64,000 nucleotides of DNA from DAHUYF01 sp052143095 (GCA_052143095.1 JBKQTR010000504.1:14309-78308); one strand, 5' to 3'; counted from the stretch's first letter, positions 35,555 through 43,692 are shown. Notes: generated by a model not told the origin, from the sequence alone. Made by a program: numbers and translations.

Positions 35555-37113
35555 AAGGTGTTGATCAGCGCGCTGCCGCGCCGCTGCAGCGCCTCGACCA
35601 TGCGGTGCACGTGATAGTGCATGGCGCATTTGATGGCGTAGACGCGCAACACCGCCGGGTCGGCCCGGCGGTGCAGCAGATGCAGGAGCCGTTGCCGGTA
35701 GATGCGCCGCAACCGCTTCTCCGGCACCCGCCACAGCAGGCGGAGCGCGAGCCCGGCCGCTTCCAGCAGCTGGCGCGCCTGCCGCGCCCGCCGGCGCCAG
35801 GGACGGTGCTCGGCATAGTGCTGCCAGCCGCGTTCCGTCTCGATCGCGCCGGCGATGTAGAGATCGTCGAGCCGGTCGAAATAGGCGTCGGGATCGTAGA
35901 GATCGGCCATCAGCCGGACATAGCCGTCGCTCAGCGTCTCGCGGGTCATGTTGAGTGGCAGCACATTGGTGCCGAACGCGGGATCGTCGTCCCGGTCGAG
36001 GCGTCCGGCTGCGGCGAGCCGCTCATGGAGCGGCGTCTTCGGGATCGCCGAGAGCATGCCCACCATCGCCGTCGAGATGCGCGCCTCGGCCAGGAAACGG
36101 TGCTGCGCAGCAAAGACGCGCTCGTCGTCATTGTCGAAGCCCAGGATCATCCCGGCCCACACCTCGATGCCGGCGTCCTGGATGCGGCGCACCTTGTCGA
36201 CCATGCTGCCGCCGCGGCGCAGATTTTGCAGCTTCTTTGTCTCGCGCAAGGACAGCTCGTTGGGGCTTTCGACGCCGACAAAGACGGCGGCGATGTTGGC
36301 CTCGGTCATCAGCCGCATCAAGTCATCGTCATCGGCGAGGTCCATCGACGCCTCGGTGAGAAAGGTCAACGGGAATCCCTTCGCCCGCTGCCAGGAGATG
36401 ACGTCGCGCAGGATATCCTTGATCGCCCGCTTGTTGCCGATCAAATTGTCGTCGACGATGAAGACGATCGACAGCCGCTGAGCCCGCAGCGCTTCGAGCT
36501 CGGCGATGATCTGCCCCGAGGTCTTGAGCCGCGGCCGCCGGCCGAAGACGACGATGATGTCGCAGAACTCGCATTGAAACGGGCAGCCGCGCGAGAACTG
36601 CACGCTGCCGAAGGCGTAATGCCGCATCTTCAAGAGATCGAAGCGCGGTGCCGGCACCCGCGTCATATCGGTCTTCTCGGCCTGCTCGTAGCGCGCGCCG
36701 GCGCGACCCGCCGCCCAGTCCGCGAGAAAGCGCGGCCAGGTCTCTTCGGCCTCGCCGACGAAAACCACGTCGGCGAGGCCGCCGAAATAGGTCTCGCTCA
36801 CGCTGACCCAGGGGCCGCCGACCACGGTGAACGCGCCGCGCCGCTTCAGCTCGCTCAGGATCTCGCGCATGCGCGCGCGCTGCACCACCATGCCGGTGAC
36901 GCCGACGATATCGGCGCCGGCGCAGCGCGCGAAGTCGATGGTCTCGACATTCTCGTCGATGATGGTCAGGCGATGCCCGGCCGGCGTCAGCGCCGCCAAG
37001 AGGGGTAGCGCGGCGACCGGGAGCGCCGATCGCTTGCCGAGGAAGGGCAGGGCGTGCTCGAGGCCCCAGAACGACGCCTCGAACCGCGGGTTGACGAGCA
37101 CGATATCGGCCAT
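35551..37113 (-). CDS. B12-binding radical SAM protein (DUF4070 C-terminus, HpnP-like)
   Basis: A 520-residue protein. An N-terminal cobalamin-binding domain occupies about residues 1-140. The radical SAM core has the cluster motif CPFQCEFC (C177, C181, C184), followed by the DUF4070-type region (NVLPLNMTRETLSDGYVRLM). This architecture matches radical SAM methylases such as the hopanoid C-2 methylase HpnP. I cannot prove that substrate, and no hopanoid genes are in the window. The start MADIVLVNPRF is preferred over the ATG 7 codons earlier. Confidence 0.85.
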   Translation of the reverse strand: MADIVLVNPRFEASFWGLEHALPFLGKRSALPVAALPLLAALTPAGHRLTIIDENVETIDFARCAGADIVGVTGMVVQRARMREILSELKRRGAFTVVGGPWVSVSETYFGGLADVVFVGEAEETWPRFLADWAAGRAGARYEQAEKTDMTRVPAPRFDLLKMRHYAFGSVQFSRGCPFQCEFCDIIVVFGRRPRLKTSGQIIAELEALRAQRLSIVFIVDDNLIGNKRAIKDILRDVISWQRAKGFPLTFLTEASMDLADDDDLMRLMTEANIAAVFVGVESPNELSLRETKKLQNLRRGGSMVDKVRRIQDAGIEVWAGMILGFDNDDERVFAAQHRFLAEARISTAMVGMLSAIPKTPLHERLAAAGRLDRDDDPAFGTNVLPLNMTRETLSDGYVRLMADLYDPDAYFDRLDDLYIAGAIETERGWQHYAEHRPWRRRARQARQLLEAAGLALRLLWRVPEKRLRRIYRQRLLHLLHRRADPAVLRVYAIKCAMHYHVHRMVEALQRRGSALINTF

Positions 37114-37274
37114 CGCATCCGCCGGCGCGAGCAAATCCTGAGGAACTCTATATCGCGAGGGATCGACGGGTCAATCCGGCCCGAGTCGGTGTGGCTGACG
37201 CAGATCGACCACCGGGCCACCCTGGCCTCGGTGAGCTTGCGCGCTAAGCGAGCGGCGCGCGTGACGACATCCGG

Positions 37275-37946
37275 TCAGAACCGATAGCCGATGCCCGCGC
37301 CCACCACGAGCGGATTGAGCGACGTCTTGGCGGTCACCGGGCCGAGCGCGGTGCTGAGATGCGCCGTGGTGTCCACGAAGATCTGCTTCACATCCATGTT
37401 GGCGAACCAGTGGCCGGCAAAATTGTAGTCGAATCCCGCCTGTATCGCCGCGCCGAGATTGTCGTCGAAGCTCACATGCGTGACCGTCGGGCCCGTCGGG
37501 TGCATATCATAGAAGAAGGTCGCGTTGAGGCCGGCGCCGAGATACGGGCTGAAGGCCGAATGCGGCATGAAATGGTATTGCGCGGTCAGCGTCGGCGGCA
37601 GGACCCAGGTGCTGCCGACATCGACCTTGCCGAGCGCCGTGCCTTGGCCGGCCACCTCATGCCGGGTCGTCGCCGCGATCAGCTCGAAGGCGATGCTGTC
37701 GGTGAGGAAATAGGAAAAGTCGACTTCCGGCGCTGCCTGCGACGTTGCGGTCACATTCCCGCCGATCGCGGAAATCGAGCTCGAGGAATCAAGCGGGATC
37801 ACGCCGATGGCGCGGGCGCGTACCATGAAGGTGTTGGCCTCTTTGCCGACGGGCGGCTCATTCAGGTCGAACAGGCTTTGCGCGGACGCCGCAAAGCCGA
37901 AGGTCATGGCACTCAGCACCGTCGTGGCGAAAAGGGCATGCTTCAT
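37275..37946 (-). CDS. ompW: OmpW family outer membrane protein
   Basis: A 223-residue small beta-barrel protein. It has a signal peptide (MKHALFATTVLSAMTFGFAASA), alternating strands, and a terminal Phe (GIGYRF), as usual for outer membrane proteins. Segments such as FSPYLGAGLNATFF and NPLVVGAGIGYRF fit OmpW. Family members take up small hydrophobic molecules. A perfect FNR/FixK-type box lies about 92 bases upstream of the start, which suggests oxygen-dependent expression. Confidence 0.88.
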   Translation of the reverse strand: MKHALFATTVLSAMTFGFAASAQSLFDLNEPPVGKEANTFMVRARAIGVIPLDSSSSISAIGGNVTATSQAAPEVDFSYFLTDSIAFELIAATTRHEVAGQGTALGKVDVGSTWVLPPTLTAQYHFMPHSAFSPYLGAGLNATFFYDMHPTGPTVTHVSFDDNLGAAIQAGFDYNFAGHWFANMDVKQIFVDTTAHLSTALGPVTAKTSLNPLVVGAGIGYRF

Positions 37947-38037
37947 CTTCTCTCCTCGCGCGCCTGACGCGCGTCATGCAAACGCGTGCGCATTACGCGG
38001 CAACCGGCAGGAGAGCATTGCGCGGCGGCACGCGGCC

Positions 38038-38051
38038 TTGATCCAGATCAA
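38038..38051. promoter_or_regulatory. FNR/FixK-type binding site upstream of ompW
   Basis: TTGATCCAGATCAA is a perfect TTGAT-N4-ATCAA palindrome. Its centre lies about 98 bases upstream of the ompW start codon. If it acts from -41.5, transcription would start near 38003. A weak -10-like CAATGC lies at 38015-38020 on the coding strand. Confidence 0.7.
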
Positions 38052-38082
38052 TCCGACGATGACAGGCGGTGCGGGCACCGGT

Positions 38083-38199
38083 GGTTGCGAGTGCAACCGA
38101 TGTCGCCGGTTGGCGATGACGCTACGCGCCGCGCGGGGGCTGTCGCGGTTGCAAGCGCAACCGCTGTCGCCTGATGGCGACGACGCTACGCGTCGCGCC
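38083..38199. repeat. Tandem pair of double-hairpin repeats (family D)
   Basis: Two copies, 38083-38132 and 38145-38199, share the order GGTTGC-loop-GCAACCG, TGTCGCC-loop-GGCGA, then ACGCTACGCG and a GCGC-rich end. A third copy is at 43906-43960. The second copy supplies the TAG stop of the DUF962 gene. Confidence 0.65.
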
Positions 38200-38509
38200 G
38201 GAGCTCGGCGCCGAGGCGGCCGGTCGCCCAGCAATAGAGCATGTAGAAATCGCCGCGGAACGACCAGAGCGGGTGGGTGAAGGTGGCGGGGCGGTTGCGC
38301 TCGACATAGGCATGGGCGAACCAGGCGAAGGCGTAGCCGGCGACCGGCGCGCCAAGCAGCAGGCGCCAATCGCCGGTGGCGAGGAAGCCCAGCAGCAGCA
38401 GCACGCCCAGCGTCGTGCCGATGTAATGGAAGGCGCGGGTGAGCGGCCGGCTGTGCTCGCCCAGGTAATATGGCCAGAACTCGGCAAAGCTTCGGAAGTC
38501 CTCTTCCAT
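38186..38509 (-). CDS. DUF962 (Mpo1-like) membrane protein
   Basis: A 107-residue protein with the DUF962 pattern. It has FWPYYLGEHSRPLTRAFHYIGT near the N-terminus, two hydrophobic segments, and AHAYVERNRPATFTHPLWSFRGDF in the middle. The conserved His residues fit the Mpo1-type dioxygenase family, which acts on 2-hydroxy fatty acids in yeast; function here is inferred. The last residues (ELRRDA) and the stop are encoded by a family D repeat. Confidence 0.82.
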   Translation of the reverse strand: MEEDFRSFAEFWPYYLGEHSRPLTRAFHYIGTTLGVLLLLGFLATGDWRLLLGAPVAGYAFAWFAHAYVERNRPATFTHPLWSFRGDFYMLYCWATGRLGAELRRDA

Positions 38510-38635
38510 CGGCTCCTCCCTGGGGAAAGCACGGTATTCACCACTTTGGCCCGGCCCTTCCCCTTGTCAATCGCCCCCGGAGAGCGTAAGTCACCCCGTT
38601 ACAGGGGCAGTTCCCCTTTCCCGGGAGTTGATATC

Positions 38636-39679
38636 ATGGGGTTCAAGGTAGCGGTGGTGGGCGCCACCGGCGTGGTCGGCCATGAGATGCTGAACATCCT
38701 CGCCGAGCGCGATTTCCCGGTCTCCGAGGTCTATGCGGTGGCGTCCGAGCGCTCCGCCGGCGGCGAAGTCTCCTTCGGCGAGGACAAGGTGCTGAAGGTG
38801 CAGGACCTCGACCGCTTCGACTTCAAGGGCGTCGATATCGGGCTGTTCTCGCCCGGCGCCAAGGTCTCCGCCGTGCACGCGCCGCGCGCCGCCAAGGCGG
38901 GGACGGTGGTGATCGACAACACCTCGCAGTTCCGCATGGACCCCGACGTGCCGCTGGTGGTGAGCGAGGTCAACCCGCAGGCGATCGCGCAGTACAAGAA
39001 GCGCGGCATCATCGCCAACCCGAATTGCTCGACCATGCAGCTGGTGGTGGCGCTGAAGCCGCTGCACGACATCGCGCGCATCAAGCGCGTCGTTGTGGCG
39101 ACCTACCAGTCGGTCTCCGGCGCCGGGCGCGAGGCGATGGACGAGCTGTTCTCCCAGACGCGCGGGATCTACGTCAACGATCCCCCGAAGAAAGAGTATT
39201 TCACCAAGCAGATCGCCTTCAACGTCATTCCCCATATCGACGTCTTCATGGAGGACGGCTCGACCAAGGAGGAATGGAAGATGGCGGTGGAGACGCGCAA
39301 GATCCTCGACCGCGACATCGCCGTCACCGCCACCTGCGTGCGCGTGCCGGTGTTCATCGGCCATGCCGAGGCGGTCAACATCGAATTCGAGCGGCCGATC
39401 AGCGAGTCCGAGGCGCGCGCCGCGCTCAAAGCCGCGCCGGGGATCAGCGTCGTCGACCACCGCGCCGATGAGGGCTATGTCACGCCGCAGGAATCGGCGG
39501 GCGAGGATTCCGTCTTCGTCAGCCGCATCCGCAAGGATCCGACCGTGCCCTACGGCCTCAACCTCTGGGTCGTCTGCGACAACCTGCGCAAGGGCGCGGC
39601 GCTGAACGCGGTGCAGATCGCCGAGATCCTGGCGCGCGACTATCTCGGCGCGACCAAGAAGGCCGCCGTCGCGCGGTAG
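38636..39679 (+). CDS. asd: Aspartate-semialdehyde dehydrogenase
   Basis: A 347-residue enzyme that makes aspartate semialdehyde from aspartyl phosphate with NADPH, for lysine, threonine and methionine synthesis. The Rossmann motif GATGVVGHEML is at the N-terminus. The catalytic Cys131 is in ANPNCSTMQL, and the His is in VFIGHAEAVNIEF. The ATG at 38636 follows CGGGAG. The open frame upstream is DUF962 shadow. Confidence 0.95.
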   Translation: MGFKVAVVGATGVVGHEMLNILAERDFPVSEVYAVASERSAGGEVSFGEDKVLKVQDLDRFDFKGVDIGLFSPGAKVSAVHAPRAAKAGTVVIDNTSQFRMDPDVPLVVSEVNPQAIAQYKKRGIIANPNCSTMQLVVALKPLHDIARIKRVVVATYQSVSGAGREAMDELFSQTRGIYVNDPPKKEYFTKQIAFNVIPHIDVFMEDGSTKEEWKMAVETRKILDRDIAVTATCVRVPVFIGHAEAVNIEFERPISESEARAALKAAPGISVVDHRADEGYVTPQESAGEDSVFVSRIRKDPTVPYGLNLWVVCDNLRKGAALNAVQIAEILARDYLGATKKAAVAR

Positions 39680-42236
39680 TCCTACCCCTCACCCCCGGGG
39701 CTATCGCTATAGGGTTCACTACGGAGACACGGAGATCACGGAGAAGCGAAGAATGGCGCGCTTCGCGCGTCCTATACCTGCTCTCCGTGCCCTCCGTGCC
39801 TCCGTGGTCGATCTTTCTCGCCAGCGGCTCGGCGGCACGTGCGATTGCCTCTATGCTCACCCGCGGTAATCGAGGCCGATATCGAGCACGGCGGCGCTGT
39901 GCGTCAGCCAGCCGACCGAGATCAGATCGACGCCGGTCGCCGCGATGCCTGGCGCGGTCGCCGGGGTGATGCGGCCCGATGCCTCGGTGACGGCGCGGCG
40001 ATCGACGAGCGTCACGGCGCGGCGCAGCTCCTCGGGGCCCATATTGTCGAGCAGCACCGCGTCGACGCCGAGCGCGAGCGCCTCCTCGAGCTGCGCGAGC
40101 GCGTCGATCTCGACCTCGATCTTGACGAGATGGCCGATGGCGGCGCGCGCGCGCGAGACCGCCGGCGTGATGCCGCCCGCCACCGCGATGTGGTTGTCCT
40201 TGATGAGGACGGCATCGTCGAGGCCGAAGCGGTGGTTGGCGCCGCCGCCGACCCGTACCGCATATTTCTGCACGGCGCGCAAGCCCGGCATGGTCTTGCG
40301 CGTGCAGACGACCCGCGCGCCGTGGCCGGCAATCGCCTCGACGATCCCGGCCGTGGCCGAAGCGACGCCCGAGAGATGGCAGAGAAAATTGAGCGCCACC
40401 CGCTCGGCGGTGAGAATGCCGCGCGCCGGCCCCTCGATGAGCGCGATCACGTCCCCCGGCGACAGGCGGTCGCCGTCGCGGCAGTCGAGCCGCGCGGCGA
40501 TCGCGGGATCGATCAGCCGGAAGGCCATGAGCGCGAGATCGAGCCCGGCCAGCACGCCCTTCTGGCGCGCCACCAGCGCCGTCTCCGCGCGCGCCGCCGC
40601 CGGCACGATCGCGTCCGTCGTAATGTCGCCGGCGCGACCGAGATCCTCGATGAGCGCCGCGCGCACCAACGGCTCGATCAGAATTGCGGGAAGGGGTGGG
40701 GCGATCATCGGCGTCAGGCTCCGACGGCAGAAGCGGCGCCCGGAGGCGCGCGTCGGCGCTATCGGCCTCGGCGAGGCGCAGCGTCGAGCGCCGCGCCGGA
40801 GCGTCCGAGCGACGGGGAAAATCGCTGCGCCAATGGGCGCCGCGACTTTCCTCGCGGCGCAGCGCCGCGCGCGCGATGGCGAGGCCGACCGCCGCCGGAT
40901 CCGCTTCCGGCCGCTCGCCGAAGGCAAGCTCCCGCAAGGACGCGACCGCCTCGGTGAGCCCGGCGCGGTCGCGCACCACGCCGAGGCCGGCCGACATGAT
41001 CCGTCGCACGGCTCCCGCCTCGGCCGCCGGCGGCAGGACGGAAAGCGCGGCAAGCGGCCACTGACGCGACGCGGTGCCGGCAACACTCTCGGCGACCCAA
41101 CGCGCGCACGCCGCTGCTTCGAGCAATGAATTGCTGGCGAGCCGGTTGGCGCCGTGCAGGCCGGTGGCCGCCGCCTCGCCGCAAGCCCAGAGACCGGGGA
41201 TCGTGCTGCGCCCGGCCGCGTCGACGGCGATGCCGCCCATGTGATAATGCGCTGCCGGCCGCACCGGGATCGGCTCGCGCGCGGGATCGAGTCCGGCGGC
41301 GTGGCAGCGCGCGGCGATCGCCGGGAAGCGCGCGGCAAAGCGCTCGCCGAGCGCACCGCGCGCATCGAGGAAGACGCGATGCCCGTCGCCGAGATGCCGC
41401 CAGACGGCGCGCGCCACCACATCGCGCGGCTCGAGCTCGGCGGTGAAGCGCTGGCCGGTTTCGTCGACGAGCACCGCGCCTTCGCCGCGCACCGCCTCGC
41501 TCACCAGCGGCATCGGGTCGAGGCCGACATCAAGCGCGGTGGGATGGAATTGAACGAATTCCACGTCGGCCAGCAGCGCGCCGGCGCGCGCGGCGAGCGC
41601 CAATCCCTGGCCAAGCGCGCCGAGCGGGTTGGTGGTGTGGCGATAGAGCCCGCCGATGCCGCCGGTGGCGATCACCACGCGGCTCGCCGGCAGCAGCACG
41701 CTCCCCATCGGTCCCGCGGCAAGGATGCCCGCGACGCGACCCTCGGACATCACCAAGCGGCGCGCCTCGACGCAATCGAGCACGGTGATCGCCGGCGTGC
41801 CTCTGACCGCCGCGACCAGCGCGCGCATGATCTCGCCGCCGCTGCGGTCGCCGCCGGCATGCACGATACGGCGCCGGCGATGCGCGGCTTCGAGGCCCAG
41901 CGCGAAGCCGCCATCGGCGCCGCGATCGAAGGCGACGCCGTACCGCACCAGCGCCGCGACGGCCGTCGGCGCCGCTGCGGTGATGCGCTCGACCACCGGG
42001 GGGTCGCAGAGCCCGTCCCCGGCCGCCATTGTGTCGGCGGCGTGCAGCAGAGGCTCGTCGTCATCGCCCAGCGCGGCGGCGATGCCGCCTTGGGCGAAGG
42101 CGCTGGCGACGCCGGAGCCGAGCGGCGTCCTGGCGAGGACGATGACCGGCTCGGGGGAGAGATGCAGGGCCGTCATCAGCCCGGCGAGACCCGCGCCGAT
42201 GATGACCGGACGGTCGGCGCGATCAAGGCAATCCAT
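39558..42236 (-). CDS. nadB: L-aspartate oxidase; frame stays open past the normal end
   Basis: FAD enzyme oxidising aspartate to iminoaspartate, the first step to quinolinate. Clear NadB features are the GAGLAGLMTALHL dinucleotide fold, GGDRSGGEIMRAL, FVQFHPTALD and the C-terminal ESRGAHWRSDFP. Homology ends near residue 500 (about 40720), yet this frame has no stop until 39558, running through all of nadC and into the end of asd on the other strand. A stop (TGA, 40716-40714) sits in the neighbouring frame exactly where NadB should end. A single-base indel between about 40759 and 40716 is the likely cause. The working gene is best taken as about 40714-42236. Confidence 0.75.
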   Translation of the reverse strand: MDCLDRADRPVIIGAGLAGLMTALHLSPEPVIVLARTPLGSGVASAFAQGGIAAALGDDDEPLLHAADTMAAGDGLCDPPVVERITAAAPTAVAALVRYGVAFDRGADGGFALGLEAAHRRRRIVHAGGDRSGGEIMRALVAAVRGTPAITVLDCVEARRLVMSEGRVAGILAAGPMGSVLLPASRVVIATGGIGGLYRHTTNPLGALGQGLALAARAGALLADVEFVQFHPTALDVGLDPMPLVSEAVRGEGAVLVDETGQRFTAELEPRDVVARAVWRHLGDGHRVFLDARGALGERFAARFPAIAARCHAAGLDPAREPIPVRPAAHYHMGGIAVDAAGRSTIPGLWACGEAAATGLHGANRLASNSLLEAAACARWVAESVAGTASRQWPLAALSVLPPAAEAGAVRRIMSAGLGVVRDRAGLTEAVASLRELAFGERPEADPAAVGLAIARAALRREESRGAHWRSDFPRRSDAPARRSTLRLAEADSADARLRAPLLPSEPDADDRPTPSRNSDRAVGARGAHRGSRSRRRHYDGRDRAGGGARGDGAGGAPEGRAGRARSRAHGLPADRSRDRRAARLPRRRPPVAGGRDRAHRGAGARHSHRRAGGAQFSLPSLGRRFGHGRDRRGDCRPRRAGRLHAQDHAGLARRAEICGTGRRRRQPPLRPRRCRPHQGQPHRGGGRHHAGGLARARRHRPSRQDRGRDRRARAARGGARARRRRGAARQYGPRGAAPRRDARRSPRRHRGIGPHHPGDRARHRGDRRRSDLGRLADAQRRRARYRPRLPRVSIEAIARAAEPLARKIDHGGTEGTESRYRTREARHSSLLRDLRVSVVNPIAIAPGVRGRTTARRRPSWSRRDSRAPGSRRSAPRSAPRPCAGCRRRPRG
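39698..39808. repeat. CCTCCGTG-type inverted repeat, family B copy 2
   Basis: The left block (GGGGCTATCGCTATAGGG, then CACTACGGAGACACGGAG and CACGGAGAAG) matches the reverse complement of 24211-24272. The right block at 39781-39808 (CTCTCCGTGCCCTCCGTGCC then TCCGTGGTC) is the inverted partner. The pair can fold into one long hairpin just after asd and before nadC, and may act as a transcription end. Confidence 0.65.
39857..40708 (-). CDS. nadC: Nicotinate-nucleotide pyrophosphorylase (quinolinate phosphoribosyltransferase)
   Basis: A 283-residue enzyme turning quinolinate and PRPP into nicotinate mononucleotide. It has EDLGRAGDITTDAI near the start, TRKTMPGLRAVQKYAV, GGGANHRFGLDDAVLIKDNH, VEIDALAQLEEAL and LLDNMGPEELRRAV. 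The frame is open upstream, so the ATG at 40706-40708 (MIAPPLPAI) was chosen by family length. It is the last gene of the nadA-nadB-nadC run and lies in a different frame inside the over-long nadB frame. Confidence 0.93.
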   Translation of the reverse strand: MIAPPLPAILIEPLVRAALIEDLGRAGDITTDAIVPAAARAETALVARQKGVLAGLDLALMAFRLIDPAIAARLDCRDGDRLSPGDVIALIEGPARGILTAERVALNFLCHLSGVASATAGIVEAIAGHGARVVCTRKTMPGLRAVQKYAVRVGGGANHRFGLDDAVLIKDNHIAVAGGITPAVSRARAAIGHLVKIEVEIDALAQLEEALALGVDAVLLDNMGPEELRRAVTLVDRRAVTEASGRITPATAPGIAATGVDLISVGWLTHSAAVLDIGLDYRG

Positions 42237-42357
42237 GGTCTGCTCCTAGTGTTCCGACTCTAAACTTGGTCTCCACCCGCCGTCATGGCCAGCTGGTGCC
42301 ACGGCTGTCCGGTCGACGGAAAGCGGTGGCAAAGACGCAGCTTGTCGACACCCCTCC

Positions 42358-42508
42358 GTCGTCATGCGCGGGCTTGACCCGCGCATCCACGTCGTGCAGT
42401 GCGCTCATTGCGAGACGTGGATGCCCGGGACCCGCCGTGCGGGCGGCCTGCCTTCGCCGAAGCGAAGCCGTTTCGGCTTCGCGCAGGCAGGCCCGGGCAT
42501 GACGATCG
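42358..42508. repeat. Palindromic repeat (CGTCATGCGCGGGC family) in nadA-nadB gap
   Basis: Left arm CGTCATGCGCGGGCTTGACC with GCGCATCCACGTC (42359-42393). Right parts GACGTGGATGCCCGGG (from 42414) and GGCCCGGGCATGACGATCG (to 42508). A nested hairpin lies at 42448-42491 (CCTGCCTTCGC...GCGCAGGCAGG). A further half copy, GACAAGCCCGGACATGACGA, is near 42572-42591. It is the same family as 26678-26788. It fills most of the 393-base gap between nadA and nadB. Confidence 0.7.
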
Positions 42509-42629
42509 AGGGGATTGGCAATGATCGCAGGAGCGTCAATCACACCAAAATCCTTAGCCGGACAGCCGTGTGACAAGCCCGGACATGACGATGGAGGAGT
42601 GTTGGGACGCATTTACGAGTGACACGACG

Positions 42630-43622
42630 CTAAATCGCCAACATGCGCTCGACCGCTCGGCGCGCGCGCGCGGCGACCGTCGGGTCGATGGTCACCTCAT
42701 GGGTCATGGTCTCGAGCGCGCGCCGGATTTTCGCGGGCGTGATCCGCTTCATATGCGGGCAAAGGTTGCACGGGCGGACGAACTCGATCTCGGGATGCTG
42801 CACCGCGACGTTGTCGCTCATCGAGCACTCCGTCACCAGGACGACGCGGGCCGGGTGCTTGCGGCCGACATAGTCGCTCATCGCCGCGGTCGAGCCGGCG
42901 AAATCCGCCTCGGCCACGACCTCGGGCGGGCATTCGGGATGGGCGAGCACGGTGACGCCGGGATGGCTCGCGCGCAGCGCGCGGATCTCGGCGGCGGTGA
43001 AGCGCTCATGCACCTCGCAATGGCCGGCCCAGGCGATGATCTCGACGCCGGTCTCGCGCGCGATATTCTGCGCGAGATATTCGTCGGGGAGCATGATGAC
43101 GCGGGGAACGCCGAGCGCTTCCACGACCTTCCTGGCATTGCCCGAGGTGCAACAGATGTCGGACTCCGCCTTGACCGCGGCCGAGGTGTTGACATAGGTC
43201 ACGACCGGCGCGCCGGGATAGCGCTCGCGCAGCAGCCGGACATCGGCCGGCGTGATCGAGGCGGCAAGCGAGCAGCCCGCCTCGAGATCGGGGATCAGCA
43301 CGCGCTTTTCGGGATTGAGCAGCTTTGCCGTCTCGGCCATGAAATGCACGCCGGCCAGCACGATCACATCGGCCGTCGCCGTCATCGCCTCGCGCGCGAG
43401 CGCCAGGCTGTCGCCGACGATATCGGCGACACAGTGGAAGATCTCCGGCGTCTGATAGTTGTGCGCGAGGATCACGGCGTTGCGTTCGCGCTTCAGGCGC
43501 AGGATGGCGTCGATGTCGCCGGCGAAGACCGGCCATTCCATCGGCGGGATCACCCGCCGGACGCGCTCATAGAGCGGCGCGGTCCGGGCGATGACGTCGC
43601 GGGAGAGCGGAGCGGGTTGCAT
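42630..43622 (-). CDS. nadA: Quinolinate synthase
   Basis: A 330-residue [4Fe-4S] enzyme condensing iminoaspartate with dihydroxyacetone phosphate to quinolinate. It has AVILAHNYQTPEI and FMAETAKLLNPEK. The Cys residues in DLEAGCSLA, SDICCTSGNA, TECSMSDNV and CNLCPHMKRI include the cluster ligands. It is first in the nad run and has two operator palindromes and a good promoter directly upstream. The 393-base repeat-filled gap to nadB means nadB may also have its own signal, but none is visible. Confidence 0.95.
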   Translation of the reverse strand: MQPAPLSRDVIARTAPLYERVRRVIPPMEWPVFAGDIDAILRLKRERNAVILAHNYQTPEIFHCVADIVGDSLALAREAMTATADVIVLAGVHFMAETAKLLNPEKRVLIPDLEAGCSLAASITPADVRLLRERYPGAPVVTYVNTSAAVKAESDICCTSGNARKVVEALGVPRVIMLPDEYLAQNIARETGVEIIAWAGHCEVHERFTAAEIRALRASHPGVTVLAHPECPPEVVAEADFAGSTAAMSDYVGRKHPARVVLVTECSMSDNVAVQHPEIEFVRPCNLCPHMKRITPAKIRRALETMTHEVTIDPTVAARARRAVERMLAI

Positions 43623-43632
43623 GGCACACCTA

Positions 43633-43651
43633 TATACTCAACTTGAGCATT
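43633..43651. promoter_or_regulatory. Operator 1 of nadA (likely NadQ site)
   Basis: TATACTCAACTTGAGCATT contains the perfect core CTCAA-C-TTGAG, centred at 43642; 7 of 9 base pairs around the centre are symmetric. It matches operator 2 at 14 of 19 positions. It lies just downstream of the predicted transcription start. Confidence 0.65.
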
Positions 43652-43662
43652 TCGTAAGTTCT

Positions 43663-43681
43663 TATGCTAAAGATGAGCATA
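43663..43681. promoter_or_regulatory. Operator 2 of nadA (likely NadQ site)
   Basis: TATGCTAAAGATGAGCATA has outer arms TATGCT/AGCATA, centred at 43672; 7 of 9 pairs are symmetric. The centre is 30 bases, about three helix turns, from operator 1, so two dimers would sit on the same face. It overlaps the promoter -10 and spacer, consistent with repression. Confidence 0.65.
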
Positions 43682-43692
43682 ACGGAGGTCAA
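43664..43692 (-). promoter_or_regulatory. nadA promoter
   Basis: On the minus strand, a -35 TTGACC at 43692-43687 and a -10 TAGCAT at 43669-43664 are separated by exactly 17 bases. Transcription would start near 43657, about 35 bases before the nadA ATG. The upstream operator covers the spacer and -10. Confidence 0.6.

Noticed and set aside
39718..39808. CRISPR-like short repeats (CACGGAG units)
   Set aside because: Units are unevenly spaced with no unique spacers and occur as an inverted pair. They belong to a dispersed intergenic family.
39558..42236. A true NadB-NadC fusion enzyme
   Set aside because: The NadC motifs are in a different frame from NadB, so the long frame does not encode a fusion. 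The NadB tail there is non-homologous.
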